64,000 bases of DNA from Paenibacillus sp. yr247 (GCF_900103825.1 NZ_FNIF01000001.1:558001-622000); one strand, 5' to 3'; positions 17,121-26,191 are shown, counted from the stretch's first letter. Translations and numbers: made by a program. Notes: generated by a model from the sequence alone, not told the origin.

Positions 17121-17717
17121 GTGAGTAAGAGTCATGAAGTGGAATATTGCAACCTAGAGTTACGATTTGATCGCCGGCTAATCCGGAACTTCATTAAAGC
17201 GCTCATTCAGGAAGGTTATTCTCTGTATTGGAACGAAAGCGAGCTGCAATTCATCATTTCCATTCGTACAGGACGCAAGCTCATTAAGTTGAAATTTGAA
17301 CGAATCGGTGAAAAGTATAAAATCGTAGGCAATTATTCCTTCAAGGATGAGAAGCTCGCTGAAATGATGGAGAAACTGATTGGTGACACACGCGGTCACG
17401 CCGTAGTAAAAAGATTTAAGGATCGGCAAATTCTCATTGAGAATATTATGTTCGGGGAAATTATTCGTATGGTCGAAATTAGCGGCATCGAACATAAAGT
17501 GCTGTATCAGAAGGAGCCTGCCGTGACAGTAGAAGAAGTCATGCAAGCGCTACGATCCAAGCGTACCGATGAGCGAATTCCTATTTTACGCATGGAGCTC
17601 GATTACGAATTGGCAACCTTACATGATGCGATGGCTGCAGGCGATGTCAAAGCGATCATGGAGAGTAAGACGAAGCTGATTGAAATGCGACAAGAAATGC
17701 TCTTATTGGAGATGTGA
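17121..17717 (+). CDS. hypothetical protein
   Basis: 198 residues, function not recognised. GTG 17121 is the start because GGAGGGG lies six bases upstream; an ATG at 17106 overlaps that ribosome site and is not credible. The N-terminal 110 residues look like an alpha/beta domain (YCNLELRFDRRLIRNFIKALIQEGYSLYW, FIISIRTGRKLIKLKFERIGEKYKIVGNYSF). The C-terminus is helical and charged, and could coil (ILRMELDYELATLHDAMAAGDVKAIMESKTKLIEMRQEML). No signal peptide or membrane helix is seen. It stands alone with its own terminator. Confidence 0.6.
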   Translation: MSKSHEVEYCNLELRFDRRLIRNFIKALIQEGYSLYWNESELQFIISIRTGRKLIKLKFERIGEKYKIVGNYSFKDEKLAEMMEKLIGDTRGHAVVKRFKDRQILIENIMFGEIIRMVEISGIEHKVLYQKEPAVTVEEVMQALRSKRTDERIPILRMELDYELATLHDAMAAGDVKAIMESKTKLIEMRQEMLLLEM

Positions 17718-17742
17718 AAATGAATAGTGGATTTAAATAAGA

Positions 17743-17775
17743 AGAGAGCCTGTATCTATATACGGACTCTCTTTT
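17743..17775 (+). terminator. terminator
   Basis: AGAGAGCCTGTAT pairs with ATACGGACTCTCT and is followed by TTTT, directly after the hypothetical gene. Confidence 0.78.
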
Positions 17776-17829
17776 GCGTTTATTAAAGACCGGACCCGCG
17801 TTTTTTGCATAGATTCATGCATCAGTAAT

Positions 17830-17851
17830 CCCCTGAAAGGGGAGGTTTTTT
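17830..17851 (+). terminator. second hairpin plus T-run upstream of the LacI gene
   Basis: CCCCTGAAAGGGG forms a short perfect stem with a five-base loop, then AGG and six T. It could be a back-up terminator for the upstream gene. It lies upstream of the predicted promoter at 17868, so it would not attenuate the sugar-acid operon. Confidence 0.5.
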
Positions 17852-17867
17852 GTATCGCAAGAAACTA

Positions 17868-17897
17868 TTGTTAACGTGTGCATATATGTGTTATGCT
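17868..17897 (+). promoter_or_regulatory. candidate promoter of the sugar-acid operon
   Basis: TTGTTA (17868-17873) and TATGCT (17892-17897) are 18 bases apart. The -35 region reads ATTGTTAACGTG, half of a LacI-type operator; no full dyad is evident. Confidence 0.45.
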
Positions 17898-17915
17898 TCT
17901 GATAGAGGTGAAGGT

Positions 17916-18920
17916 ATGAGCGTTACCATTAAGGATATTGCCAAGCTAGCAGGTGTATCTCATACGACTGTTTCCAGAGCGCTCAACAATAGTCCGCTCA
18001 TACAGGAGGAAACGAAGGAGCGTATCCGAATCATCGCCGAGCAGATGGATTATTCGCCCAATTTTAGTGCCAAAAGCTTGGTGTTAGATCGTTCGTATAA
18101 CTTGGGTCTCTTCTTTACCACATTGAGTAATGGGACTTCTGCAGGCTTCTTCTATGAAGCGATTCGTGGTGTCAACTCGGTCATTCAGGATCGATATCAA
18201 TTAATCGTCAAAGGGATTGATGACTATACTGGCTTTCACTCGATTACTCGGAAGAGCTTCGACGGGATTATCATTGTCAGCCAGAGCGATGAAGATCAGG
18301 CCATCATTGATCACATTGCCAATAAAGGTATTCCGCTTGTTGTACTGAATCGACCTGTGACCACAACAGGCGTGCTGAATGTCCTTTCGGACGAGGAGCA
18401 GGGAGCATTCCTAGCAGGCTCTTATTTAATTGAACAAGGACACACACGCATTGCTCTGATTGAGGGTCGTCAAGGATTCAAATCCGCTCAGAATCGGAAA
18501 GACGGATTCGAGAGAGCGATGAAACAATTTCAAATCACCATACCGTCAGTTTATCGTATGCCAGGCCTGTACGATCTTGAAAGCGGCCATAGAGCCATGC
18601 AGAAATTTCTTGCGCTGGATGAAAGACCGACAGCCGTTTTTTGCTGTAATGATGAGATGGCACTTGGAGCAATGAAAGCCGTTTCAGAAGCCGGGATGCA
18701 TGTACCTAACGACATTTCGGTTGTAGGCTTCGATGATACGGTATTCGCTGCTTTCGTAACCCCGGCCTTAACAACTGTACGCAGACCGATCGAACAAATC
18801 AGTAAAGAAGGTGCTTTACGTCTTCTTGGAAATATAGAAAATAAGCAGCACGAAACGGAGCAATTGCTCTTGAAAACAGAGCTGATCGTGCGGGAATCCG
18901 TGCGTTCACTGTCATCTTAA
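17916..18920 (+). CDS. LacI family transcriptional regulator
   Basis: 334 residues. The N-terminal HTH with hinge is canonical: VTIKDIAKLAGVSHTTVSRALNNSPLIQEETKERI. The periplasmic-binding-like effector domain follows, with DGIIIVSQ, GHTRIALIEGRQGF, TAVFCCNDEMALGAMKA and DISVVGFDDTVFA. ATG 17916 has GAGGTGAAGG upstream and is the first credible start. It is the first gene before a LarA-type isomerase, gluconokinase, SDR and 6-phosphogluconate dehydrogenase, 18 bases from the next gene. It probably controls this operon in response to a sugar acid or a phosphorylated product. Confidence 0.9.
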   Translation: MSVTIKDIAKLAGVSHTTVSRALNNSPLIQEETKERIRIIAEQMDYSPNFSAKSLVLDRSYNLGLFFTTLSNGTSAGFFYEAIRGVNSVIQDRYQLIVKGIDDYTGFHSITRKSFDGIIIVSQSDEDQAIIDHIANKGIPLVVLNRPVTTTGVLNVLSDEEQGAFLAGSYLIEQGHTRIALIEGRQGFKSAQNRKDGFERAMKQFQITIPSVYRMPGLYDLESGHRAMQKFLALDERPTAVFCCNDEMALGAMKAVSEAGMHVPNDISVVGFDDTVFAAFVTPALTTVRRPIEQISKEGALRLLGNIENKQHETEQLLLKTELIVRESVRSLSS

Positions 18921-18938
18921 GGAAAGAGGGATTATTCG

Positions 18939-20210
18939 ATGAGCATTCTGAGAGAGTTGTTAAAGGATATTCCAATTCCACAAATGGTCAAGATTCGCCA
19001 GAAGTTTGACCGTACCATTTTGGAAAATCCAGAGTTGGAGTTAGCGAGTAAGCTTGCCAACAGCGGCGTTATGGAAAGCATTCATCCTGGACAGCAGGTT
19101 GCTGTTGCCGTAGGAAGCAGAGGGATCGCTAATATCGCAGGCTTTACCAAGACGACCATTGATGCTATTAAGGACAGAGGTGCATTCCCGTTCATCGTAC
19201 CTTGCATGGGGAGCCACGGAGGCGCGACAGCCGAGGGACAGACGGAGGTTTTGCAGCATTTCGGCATTACGGAAGCCTCAATGGGTGCACCGATTCGCTC
19301 TTCGATGGAAGTCGTACAGATTGACCAGCTGCCTAACGGCTTGCCCGTTTATGTCGATCGCATTGCTTCCGAAGCAGATGCCATAGTCGTCATTAACCGT
19401 GTGAAGCCTCATACGGCGTTTCGTGGGCGTATTGAGAGCGGAATCATGAAAATGATCGCGATCGGGCTCGGTAAGCAAAAAGGCGCTGAAGCTTGTCACC
19501 AGCTTGGTTTTAAGTATATGGCTGAGAATGTGCCGGCAATGGCCAATTTGATGATCAAGAAGCTGCCAATCGTGTTTGGTGTAGCGCTCGTAGAAAATGC
19601 TTATGACGAGACGTGCCAAGTGGAAGTGCTGCCTGCAGCTGAGATTGAAGTGCGCGAGGAACAACTCTTGATTGAAGCGAAATCGCGGCTGCCGAAAATT
19701 TTGTTCGACGAGATCGATGTGCTAGTCATTGATTACATTGGCAAAAATATTAGCGGAGACGGCATGGATCCCAACGTAACGGGGCGTTACCCGACGCCTT
19801 ATGCGCACGGAGGTCCAGATGTCGCGAAGATGGTTGTTTTGGATTTAACCCCTGAAACAAAGGGAAACGCAAATGGTGTAGGCACGGCTGATTTTACAAC
19901 ACAAAGACTGGTGGATAAAACGAATTTGGAGTTCACGTATGCGAATGGATTAACTTCAACCGTTTGTGCACCAACCAAGATCGCAACAACGTTGGAGAAT
20001 GATTTCTACGCCATCAAGGCTGCCGTTAAAACATGTAACATTTTAGATTACACGACCTGCAAGTTAGTTCGGATTCAAGATACACTTCATCTCGGCGAAA
20101 TTGAGATTTCCGTGAATCTGTTAGATGCAGCGCGTCTGCATCCGGATATTGAAATACTGTCGGAGCCCTATGAGCTTTTATTTGATGCAGAGGGGAATAT
20201 TAGCAAATGA
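18939..20210 (+). CDS. LarA-type nickel-pincer isomerase, candidate hexonate 2-epimerase
   Basis: 423 residues of the lactate racemase (DUF2088) family. These enzymes use a nickel pincer nucleotide to racemise or epimerise the C2 of alpha-hydroxyacids. Residues R61 (GSRG), H93 (GSHGGAT), H158 (VKPHTAF), K171 (GIMKM) and H187 (ACHQLG) keep the order and nearly the spacing of the LarA cofactor and catalytic residues (R75, H108, H174, K184, H200 as I recall them). That suggests an active Ni-dependent enzyme. The next genes encode gluconokinase (ATGA overlap), an SDR and 6-phosphogluconate dehydrogenase. The D-gluconate 2-epimerase activity reported for some LarA homologues is therefore the best guess. 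The cofactor genes larB, larC and larE are not in the window. Confidence 0.8.
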   Translation: MSILRELLKDIPIPQMVKIRQKFDRTILENPELELASKLANSGVMESIHPGQQVAVAVGSRGIANIAGFTKTTIDAIKDRGAFPFIVPCMGSHGGATAEGQTEVLQHFGITEASMGAPIRSSMEVVQIDQLPNGLPVYVDRIASEADAIVVINRVKPHTAFRGRIESGIMKMIAIGLGKQKGAEACHQLGFKYMAENVPAMANLMIKKLPIVFGVALVENAYDETCQVEVLPAAEIEVREEQLLIEAKSRLPKILFDEIDVLVIDYIGKNISGDGMDPNVTGRYPTPYAHGGPDVAKMVVLDLTPETKGNANGVGTADFTTQRLVDKTNLEFTYANGLTSTVCAPTKIATTLENDFYAIKAAVKTCNILDYTTCKLVRIQDTLHLGEIEISVNLLDAARLHPDIEILSEPYELLFDAEGNISK

Positions 20211-21775
20211 CAGAACGATCAGCTTCTAAGCCTTACATCGTTGCGGCGGATATCGGTACAACAAGCACCAAGACGCTCGTGATCTCTCGGGATGGGCGGG
20301 TTCTGGCATCACACTCTATCGAATACCCCCTTTTAAAACCGACTGTTGATCGAGCCGAGCAAGATCCGGATCAAATTTTCGATGCCGTTGTGCAGGGGAT
20401 TGGGGCTGTTGTTCGCAAGCTCGAAATTATACCTGACCAAGTGCTCTGCGTCTCCTTTAGCTCTGCTATGCACAGCCTAATTGCCGTTGATGAGCAAACT
20501 AAGCCTCTGACCGCTTGTATTACTTGGGCAGACAATCGCAGTGCGAGTTATGCGGAAGAGCTAAAGCGCAGCGGTCTAGGTCAGCAGATTTATTCGCGGA
20601 CAGGCACACCGATTCACCCGATGTCTCCGCTGCTCAAGCTGATGTGGTTCCGTGATAACGAGCCGGGGCTTATGAAGGAAACATATAAGTTCATTGGCAT
20701 CAAGGAGTATGTTTTCGTGAAGCTGTTTGGTCGTTACCTTATTGACCATTCACTAGCGAGTGCAACAGGGCTATTCAATCTTGAGAATCTCGATTGGGAT
20801 GAAGATGCACTTGGTCAGGCTGGTGTGAATCGGGAACAGCTCTCTGAACTAGTGCCGACTACGCATCGCATAGAAGGACTTAGTGCCGAGTATGCCTCCG
20901 CGATGGGCTTGTCCAAGGACACGCCGTTCATCATCGGCGCGTCCGACGGCGTCCTCGCGAATCTCGGCGTTGGCGCTTTCGAGCCGGGTGTCGTCGCCGT
21001 CACAATTGGCACCAGCGGTGCCGTACGCAGCGTCGTCACCAAGCCGCAAACCGACCCTGAAGGCAGGCTGTTCTGCTATGCGCTCACAGAAAACTTCTGG
21101 GTCGTCGGTGGACCTATCAACAACGGCGGCATTGTTTTCCGTTGGGTGAGAGATCAGGTCGCTACTGCGGAGGCAGAAGAAGCGCGCCGCCAAGGGATTG
21201 ATCCCTATGATTATTTGACGGAGTTAGCGTCACAAGTGGGGGCTGGTTCTGAGGGCCTGCTGTTCCTGCCGCTGCTCTCAGGGGAACGCGCGCCATACTG
21301 GAACGCGAACGCGCGCGGCGTTTACTTTGGGCTTTCACTTAGCCATCAGAAGAAGCACATGATTCGTGCAGCGCTCGAAGGCGTCATGTTTTCCATTCAA
21401 GCCGTTGCTGCTTCTTTGGAGCGGATCATGGGACCTGCTACAGTGATTCGTGCATCTGGTGGTTTTGCCAGATCCACGTTTTGGCGCCAGATGATGACGG
21501 ATATGCTCGGCACATCCGTGACCGTACCCGACTCGATTGAGAGCTCAGGGATCGGGGCAGCTTTGCTTGGTCTGCTCGCCATGGGGGAGATTGAAGACTT
21601 ATCCCATGCACACAATTGGATTCAGGTAGGAATGGCTCACGAGGTAAATGAAAGCGATTATCGTATCTATCAACAATTGACAGCTATTTATACAAGCGTA
21701 TATCATCAGCTAAAAGATCAATTCGATGCGATTACCGCCTTTCAAGGACAGCACCTACGGAGCCCTCAATCATAA
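20207..21775 (+). CDS. gntK: gluconokinase, FGGY family
   Basis: 522 residues with the FGGY carbohydrate kinase layout. The N-terminal phosphate motif is ADIGTTSTKTLVI, the active-site region is ITWADNRS, and the C-terminal domain has GVVAVTIGTSGAVR, GGPINNGGIVFRW and the family signature around LFLPLLSGERAPYWN and ASGGFARS. It should phosphorylate gluconate to 6-phosphogluconate. It overlaps the LarA-type gene by four bases (ATGA) and precedes an SDR gene and 6-phosphogluconate dehydrogenase, which supports gluconate over xylulose or glycerol. Parts of the coding sequence (about 20880-21060) are richer in GC than the rest. Confidence 0.87.
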   Translation: MTERSASKPYIVAADIGTTSTKTLVISRDGRVLASHSIEYPLLKPTVDRAEQDPDQIFDAVVQGIGAVVRKLEIIPDQVLCVSFSSAMHSLIAVDEQTKPLTACITWADNRSASYAEELKRSGLGQQIYSRTGTPIHPMSPLLKLMWFRDNEPGLMKETYKFIGIKEYVFVKLFGRYLIDHSLASATGLFNLENLDWDEDALGQAGVNREQLSELVPTTHRIEGLSAEYASAMGLSKDTPFIIGASDGVLANLGVGAFEPGVVAVTIGTSGAVRSVVTKPQTDPEGRLFCYALTENFWVVGGPINNGGIVFRWVRDQVATAEAEEARRQGIDPYDYLTELASQVGAGSEGLLFLPLLSGERAPYWNANARGVYFGLSLSHQKKHMIRAALEGVMFSIQAVAASLERIMGPATVIRASGGFARSTFWRQMMTDMLGTSVTVPDSIESSGIGAALLGLLAMGEIEDLSHAHNWIQVGMAHEVNESDYRIYQQLTAIYTSVYHQLKDQFDAITAFQGQHLRSPQS

Positions 21776-21832
21776 TAAGCTTTAGCTCTTTCAATGAAGT
21801 TTGCCAAGCAAATGTTAGAGGGGATGAAGACA

Positions 21833-22600
21833 GTGAATTTATTCGATCTTACAGGTAAAACAGCAGTGATTATAGGCGGCAACAGTACACTTGGAGGCTC
21901 TATGGCTCTTGCCCTGGCCGGACATGGGGCGAAAGTAGCCATCGTCGGTCGCAATCAAGAGAAAAGTGACCAGGTTCGTCAGAGCATCGAAGCCATCGGA
22001 GGGAAAGCAAATACGTTTCAAGCCGATGCAACAAGACGTGAAGATTTGGAGCTTGTTCTCAAAGAAGTGATCGCTTGGTCTGGCGGTGCGGATATTCTTA
22101 TGAATTGCCCAGGTAAAAATAGCGCCACGCCTTTCTTTGACATTTCCATGGAAGAATGGGATTCTATTATGGAGGTTAATTTAAAAAGCGTCGTGTTAGC
22201 CTGCCAAGTATTTGGGAAATATATGGTTGATCGAGGCGAGGGAGGAAGCATTATTAATATTTCATCCGTTTCGTCAGATCCACCGCTTTCTCGGGTATTC
22301 ACTTACTCAGCTTCCAAAGCAGCTGTCAATAACATCACGCAGAACCTAGCCCGTGAATTCGCTACGAGCCGTGTGCGTGTCAACGCGATTATTCCGGGGT
22401 TTTTTCCAGCCGAGCAGAATCGTAAGATTTTGTCGCCGGAACGTGTCGAGTCCATTATGCGTCATACGCCAATGAATCGATTCGGTGAAGCATCTGAGCT
22501 CCAGGGTGCTGCTGTGTTTCTTGCTTCTGAACAAGCTTCTAGCTTCGTTACAGGTTCTGTTTTAAGAGTGGATGGCGGTTTTGGCGCGATGACAATTTAA
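21833..22600 (+). CDS. SDR family oxidoreductase
   Basis: 255 residues from the GTG at 21833, which has GAGGGG nine bases upstream; an ATG at 21794 has no ribosome site. The classical SDR fold is complete: the Gly-rich GGNSTLGGS cofactor turn, NAD(P) strand [17 protein letters not shown] in place of the usual NNAG, the active-site Ser in NISSVSS and the YSASK catalytic Tyr-Lys, ending [11 protein letters not shown]. The family includes gluconate 5-dehydrogenase and mannonate oxidoreductase. In this operon it probably interconverts a keto-hexonate and a hexonate feeding gluconokinase. The exact substrate is not shown. Confidence 0.85.
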   Translation: MNLFDLTGKTAVIIGGNSTLGGSMALALAGHGAKVAIVGRNQEKSDQVRQSIEAIGGKANTFQADATRREDLELVLKEVIAWSGGADILMNCPGKNSATPFFDISMEEWDSIMEVNLKSVVLACQVFGKYMVDRGEGGSIINISSVSSDPPLSRVFTYSASKAAVNNITQNLAREFATSRVRVNAIIPGFFPAEQNRKILSPERVESIMRHTPMNRFGEASELQGAAVFLASEQASSFVTGSVLRVDGGFGAMTI

Positions 22601-22632
22601 ATATTTATTTATCGGAAGGGTGTATGAGAGAC

Positions 22633-24045
22633 GTGTCTAAACAACAGATTGGTGTAGTCGGACTTGCTGTAATGGGTAAAAACTTGGCTTTAAACATCGA
22701 GAGCAGAGGATTCACTGTATCCGTATTTAACCGTTCTGCCGAAAAAACAAAAGAGCTTCTACAAGAAGCCACAGGCAAACAATTAGTAGGTACATACAGT
22801 GTTGAAGAATTTGTGCAATCGCTTGAAGTTCCACGTAAAATTTTGATTATGGTTAAAGCAGGCGGTCCTACGGACGATACGATCAACCAACTGCTGCCTC
22901 ATTTGGATAAAGGCGATATCTTGATTGATGGGGGCAACGCGTTCTTCCCAGATACGCAGCGCCGTAACAAAGAACTAGAAGCTCATGGCATTCGTTTCGT
23001 TGGGACGGGTGTATCTGGCGGAGAAGAAGGCGCACTGAAAGGCCCGGCGATTATGCCAGGCGGACAAGAAGACGCTTATAAACTCGTTGAGCCAATTCTT
23101 ACGGCGATTTCGGCCAAAGTTGGCGACGATGCTTGCTGCACCTATATCGGACCTGATGGCGCTGGGCACTACGTGAAAATGGTGCATAACGGCATTGAGT
23201 ATGGCGACATGCAGCTTATTTGTGAAGCTTACCAACTGCTGAAGGATGTTCTGAATGTAAGCACAGAAGAGCTTCATGAAATCTTCACAGAGTGGAACAA
23301 TGGCGAGCTCGATAGCTACTTGATCGAAATTACACGTGATATTTTCACGAAATATGACCCTGAAACCGGCAAACCGATGGTTGACGTTATTCTGGATTCC
23401 GCTGGTCAAAAAGGGACAGGAAAATGGACCAGTCAAAGTGCTCTGGACCTTGGCGTACCGCTTTCCATCATTACGGAATCCGTATTCGCCCGTTTCATTT
23501 CTGCGATGAAGGAAGAACGCGTAGCGGCTAGCAAAGTGCTCAAAGGACCTGATGCTCCAGCCTTTACAGGTGATCGCCAAGCGTTCATTGAGGCTGTTCG
23601 CCAAGCGCTTTATGCAAGTAAAATTTGTTCTTATGCGCAAGGCTTTGCTCAAATGAGAGCAGCTTCCGAAGAATATAACTGGAATCTGAAATATGGCAGC
23701 ATCGCTATGATCTTCCGTGGCGGCTGTATCATTCGTGCTAGATTCCTTCAAAATATTATGGACGCGTATGACCGCGATCCTGAACTCAAAAACCTGCTGC
23801 TTGATTCTTACTTCACAGGTGTAGTTGATAATTATCAACAATCATGGAGACAAGTTATTGCAGAAGCGGTTTCTCGGGGTATTGCTGTTCCCTCATTCGC
23901 ATCGGCACTCGCTTACTACGATAGTTACCGTACCGAAAGATTACCGGCTAACCTGCTGCAAGCGCAGCGAGATTATTTTGGAGCTCATACCTTCCAACGT
24001 GTGGATAAAGAAGGTTCCTTCCATTTTAATTGGATGGAAAACTAA
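22633..24045 (+). CDS. gndA: 6-phosphogluconate dehydrogenase, decarboxylating
   Basis: About 470 residues, full length. It converts 6-phosphogluconate to ribulose 5-phosphate and CO2. The N-terminus [20 protein letters not shown] is the Rossmann motif, nearly identical to Bacillus Gnd[10 protein letters not shown] (NADP choice), [30 protein letters not shown], the catalytic Lys in [16 protein letters not shown] and the C-terminal FHFNWMEN tail are present. The start could be ATG 22624 or GTG 22633; GTG fits the family N-terminus. As the last gene of the LacI-led operon it drains gluconate carbon into the pentose phosphate pathway. Confidence 0.92.
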   Translation: MSKQQIGVVGLAVMGKNLALNIESRGFTVSVFNRSAEKTKELLQEATGKQLVGTYSVEEFVQSLEVPRKILIMVKAGGPTDDTINQLLPHLDKGDILIDGGNAFFPDTQRRNKELEAHGIRFVGTGVSGGEEGALKGPAIMPGGQEDAYKLVEPILTAISAKVGDDACCTYIGPDGAGHYVKMVHNGIEYGDMQLICEAYQLLKDVLNVSTEELHEIFTEWNNGELDSYLIEITRDIFTKYDPETGKPMVDVILDSAGQKGTGKWTSQSALDLGVPLSIITESVFARFISAMKEERVAASKVLKGPDAPAFTGDRQAFIEAVRQALYASKICSYAQGFAQMRAASEEYNWNLKYGSIAMIFRGGCIIRARFLQNIMDAYDRDPELKNLLLDSYFTGVVDNYQQSWRQVIAEAVSRGIAVPSFASALAYYDSYRTERLPANLLQAQRDYFGAHTFQRVDKEGSFHFNWMEN

Positions 24046-24055
24046 GAGGGAGGCA

Positions 24056-24355
24056 TCACATCTCTTCCTGTAAACCATATGCCGCTTCGCGAAGCCACAT
24101 TTTCAAACGATCGGCCTCTTGATCAAAGCCGTTTCGTCTGTGAATGAGCATCAAGGAGACTTCGGCAAAATAGCGGAAATTTCTTAATAAACGTGGTTGA
24201 GCAAGATCCTGCATACGCGGGTCTTCTTCAGCCACTTTTTTCTTAATAAACTCCAGAATCCAAACAACATCCTCTTTGCAAAGCGTATAACTTGGGTGTA
24301 AGATTTGCTCCAGTTTGCCTTGTGTGCGGTTTGTGTAGGCAATAGTTGGGTTCAA
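24056..24355 (-). CDS. hypothetical protein
   Basis: 99 residues, not recognised. The start is taken as TTG 24355 because AAGGAGAG precedes it by about eight bases; ATG 24391 has no ribosome site. The protein is basic and helical with no signal peptide (CKEDVVWILEFIKKKVAEEDPRMQDLAQPRLLRNFRYFAEVSLMLIHRRNGFDQEADRLKMWLREA). It runs convergently towards gndA, with only ten bases between the two ends. Confidence 0.6.
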   Translation of the reverse strand: MNPTIAYTNRTQGKLEQILHPSYTLCKEDVVWILEFIKKKVAEEDPRMQDLAQPRLLRNFRYFAEVSLMLIHRRNGFDQEADRLKMWLREAAYGLQEEM

Positions 24356-24524
24356 AGTTACATCTCTCCTTGTCGGTATAGGGTCTCTCATAAATCATAA
24401 CTGTTCAAGCTGGAATTTATTCACACTACTATATGATTTTTTGGTGGATTGTATTCATGTCTATACGGCTATGGTATGATGTTGGGAAAGTTTGTATAAC
24501 ATCATATGAGAAAAGGGGATTTTC

Positions 24525-25031
24525 GTGACAGCAAGCAACATTGTACTTGTAGGTTTTATGGGGACAGGCAAATCAACCGTTGGGCAGAAGTTGGCTGAAC
24601 GTCTGGGCTGGACCTTCCAAGATTCGGATGCCGCCCTTGAAGAAGAGCAGCAGACAAGCATCTCTGACTTGTTTCGTATTCACGGTGAATCGCACTTTCG
24701 CGCTTTGGAGAGCAAGGTGCTTGAACATATATTAATTCGTAAGGGGCAAGTCGTGGCTACAGGCGGGGGTGCCGTGCTGGCTGAGTGTAACCGAGCCTGT
24801 ATGCTTCAAAATGGCTTTGTCGTGGCACTGAAAGCTTCACCAGAGATGATTATACAGAGAGTGAGCAGCGATACCAGCCGTCCCCTACTGCAGGGGAATT
24901 TGGAAGAGCGTGTTCACCTACTGCTTGAAGAACGAAAGTCATCTTATGATTTCGCACATACGGTGATTGATACGACTGAACTAACTACAGACCAAATTGT
25001 AGCATTGATTATCCAACAAGCTGAGCTTTAG
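24525..25031 (+). CDS. aroK: shikimate kinase
   Basis: 168 residues, the normal length. Walker A is GFMGTGKSTVG. The shikimate-binding Asp is in FQDSDAALEE, the Arg in GESHFRALESKVL, the Gly-rich loop is ATGGGAVL and the lid Arg region is SRPLLQG. It phosphorylates shikimate in aromatic amino-acid synthesis. The start is GTG with AAGGGG upstream. An extended -10 sequence (TGGTATGAT, 24474-24482) is placed suitably for a promoter. aroA lies 1.2 kb downstream, separated by a rhodanese gene on the other strand and two fluoride channel genes. Confidence 0.92.
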   Translation: MTASNIVLVGFMGTGKSTVGQKLAERLGWTFQDSDAALEEEQQTSISDLFRIHGESHFRALESKVLEHILIRKGQVVATGGGAVLAECNRACMLQNGFVVALKASPEMIIQRVSSDTSRPLLQGNLEERVHLLLEERKSSYDFAHTVIDTTELTTDQIVALIIQQAEL

Positions 25032-25054
25032 GGGGGAGGGGACAAGCTGAGAGC

Positions 25055-25345
25055 TTAGTCCTCCCATTCCAGCATGCCGCCTGTCATGTTTTTAAGACCT
25101 TTGTAGCCTTGAGCTTCCAAATAGCCAAGTGCCCGACTACTGCGGTTACCGCTGCGGCACACAAGGATAACTTCCTCAGCTTGCGGGATTTCGCTGAGGC
25201 GATCTGGCAATAGAGCTAAAGGGATATGGATAGCTCCTGGTAGCATACCGGCAGCCACTTCTTCATCTTCGCGAACGTCGATAATCGTTAGCTTTTCGCC
25301 GCGGCTTAGTCTTTGCTTAATTTCGGATGGTAATATCGTATCCAT
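25055..25345 (-). CDS. rhodanese-like sulfurtransferase
   Basis: 96 residues, a single rhodanese domain. KLTIIDVREDEEVAAGMLPGAIHIPL is the CH2-A region, and VCRSGNRSSRA holds the active-site Cys in a six-residue loop, as in GlpE/PspE proteins. It can move sulfane sulfur; the in vivo acceptor is unknown. ATG 25345 has GGAGGT eight bases upstream. The longer frame to 25456 overlaps the divergent crcB start and is not credible. Confidence 0.88.
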   Translation of the reverse strand: MDTILPSEIKQRLSRGEKLTIIDVREDEEVAAGMLPGAIHIPLALLPDRLSEIPQAEEVILVCRSGNRSSRALGYLEAQGYKGLKNMTGGMLEWED

Positions 25346-25454
25346 TGTAGGACCTCCATGCTTGAAATGTTGGGAAGAAGCCCCTTTACAAGTAATGATA
25401 GAAACAAAAAGTGAAGATGTCAAACAAACGGTTATTAATAGGAGTTGCGTAACC

Positions 25455-25835
25455 ATGATTTACATTGGTATAGCCGGAATATTAGGCGCACTTGCCCGAT
25501 TTGGGCTTTCTATCTTGTGGAATCCTAATACAGCTGCCGTTTTTCCTTGGGGTACTTTATTTTGTAATTTAGCCGGCTGCCTATTACTTGGATTTATTAT
25601 GTTTGCTTACAAGCTAAACATACCTACTAGACTACAATTACCCATAACTACGGGGTTTATAGGGTCTTTTACTACTTTCTCTACGTTTAGCTATGAAACT
25701 GTGAACATGTTAAACCAGGGTCATCTTATCCTTGCAGCTCTCTATGTCTTAGGCAGTTTATGGGGCGGGCTTGGCTTTACTTGGATTGGCGTCCGAATAG
25801 GTGAGTCTATTCGAGGGGGTATTCATCCTTCATGA
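25455..25835 (+). CDS. crcB: fluoride ion channel CrcB/Fluc, first subunit
   Basis: 126 residues with four membrane helices. IAGILGALARFGLS, GTLFCNLAGCLLLGF and TGFIGSFTTFSTFSYE (the Phe-box and Na+ region) are the Fluc signatures. It exports fluoride. ATG 25455 has TAGGAG ten bases upstream. The next crcB copy overlaps it by four bases, and such pairs in Firmicutes may form heterodimers. I found no fluoride riboswitch in the 110 bases upstream. Confidence 0.9.
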   Translation: MIYIGIAGILGALARFGLSILWNPNTAAVFPWGTLFCNLAGCLLLGFIMFAYKLNIPTRLQLPITTGFIGSFTTFSTFSYETVNMLNQGHLILAALYVLGSLWGGLGFTWIGVRIGESIRGGIHPS

Positions 25836-26191
25836 TCACTTGGTTATGGTCGATTTGCCTGGTAAGTTTTGGGGGGTTTTTCGGTGCAATAAGTCGTTTT
25901 AAGCTCGGGAATTACATCGCAAGAAGATTCCCAAGTTCTATTCCGTATGGTACACTGACAATAAATCTTTCGGGGTGTTTTTTGCTTGGACTTCTGATGA
26001 AATATCATGCTTTTGATAATTGGAAGTTGTTGATAGGCACGGGCTTTATGGGGGCTTTCACCACTTTTTCGACATTGAATCTCGAGAGTGTTAAGCTGCT
26101 CCGCGCTGGACAATGGCAAGCTTGGATGATGTACACAATGCTTAGTTATACCGGTGGAATTCTATTAACCTTCATCGGATATTACATATAA
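25832..26191 (+). CDS. crcB: fluoride ion channel CrcB/Fluc, second subunit
   Basis: 119 residues, four membrane helices. FGGFFGAISRFKLGN, GTLTINLSGCFLLGLLM and TGFMGAFTTFSTLNLE match the Fluc family. It is translationally coupled to the first copy through an ATGA overlap and differs clearly in sequence from it. Bacteria with two adjacent copies can build the channel from unlike chains in dual topology, but this was not tested here. Confidence 0.9.
   Translation: MITWLWSICLVSFGGFFGAISRFKLGNYIARRFPSSIPYGTLTINLSGCFLLGLLMKYHAFDNWKLLIGTGFMGAFTTFSTLNLESVKLLRAGQWQAWMMYTMLSYTGGILLTFIGYYI

Noticed and set aside
22975-23841. 288-codon open frame antisense to gndA
   Set aside because: It mirrors the highly conserved 6-phosphogluconate dehydrogenase gene and its open length comes from that gene's codon use.
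25346-25454. Fluoride riboswitch before crcB
   Set aside because: Looked for the conserved GATGG and CTGATGA-like blocks in the short divergent gap; none were seen.
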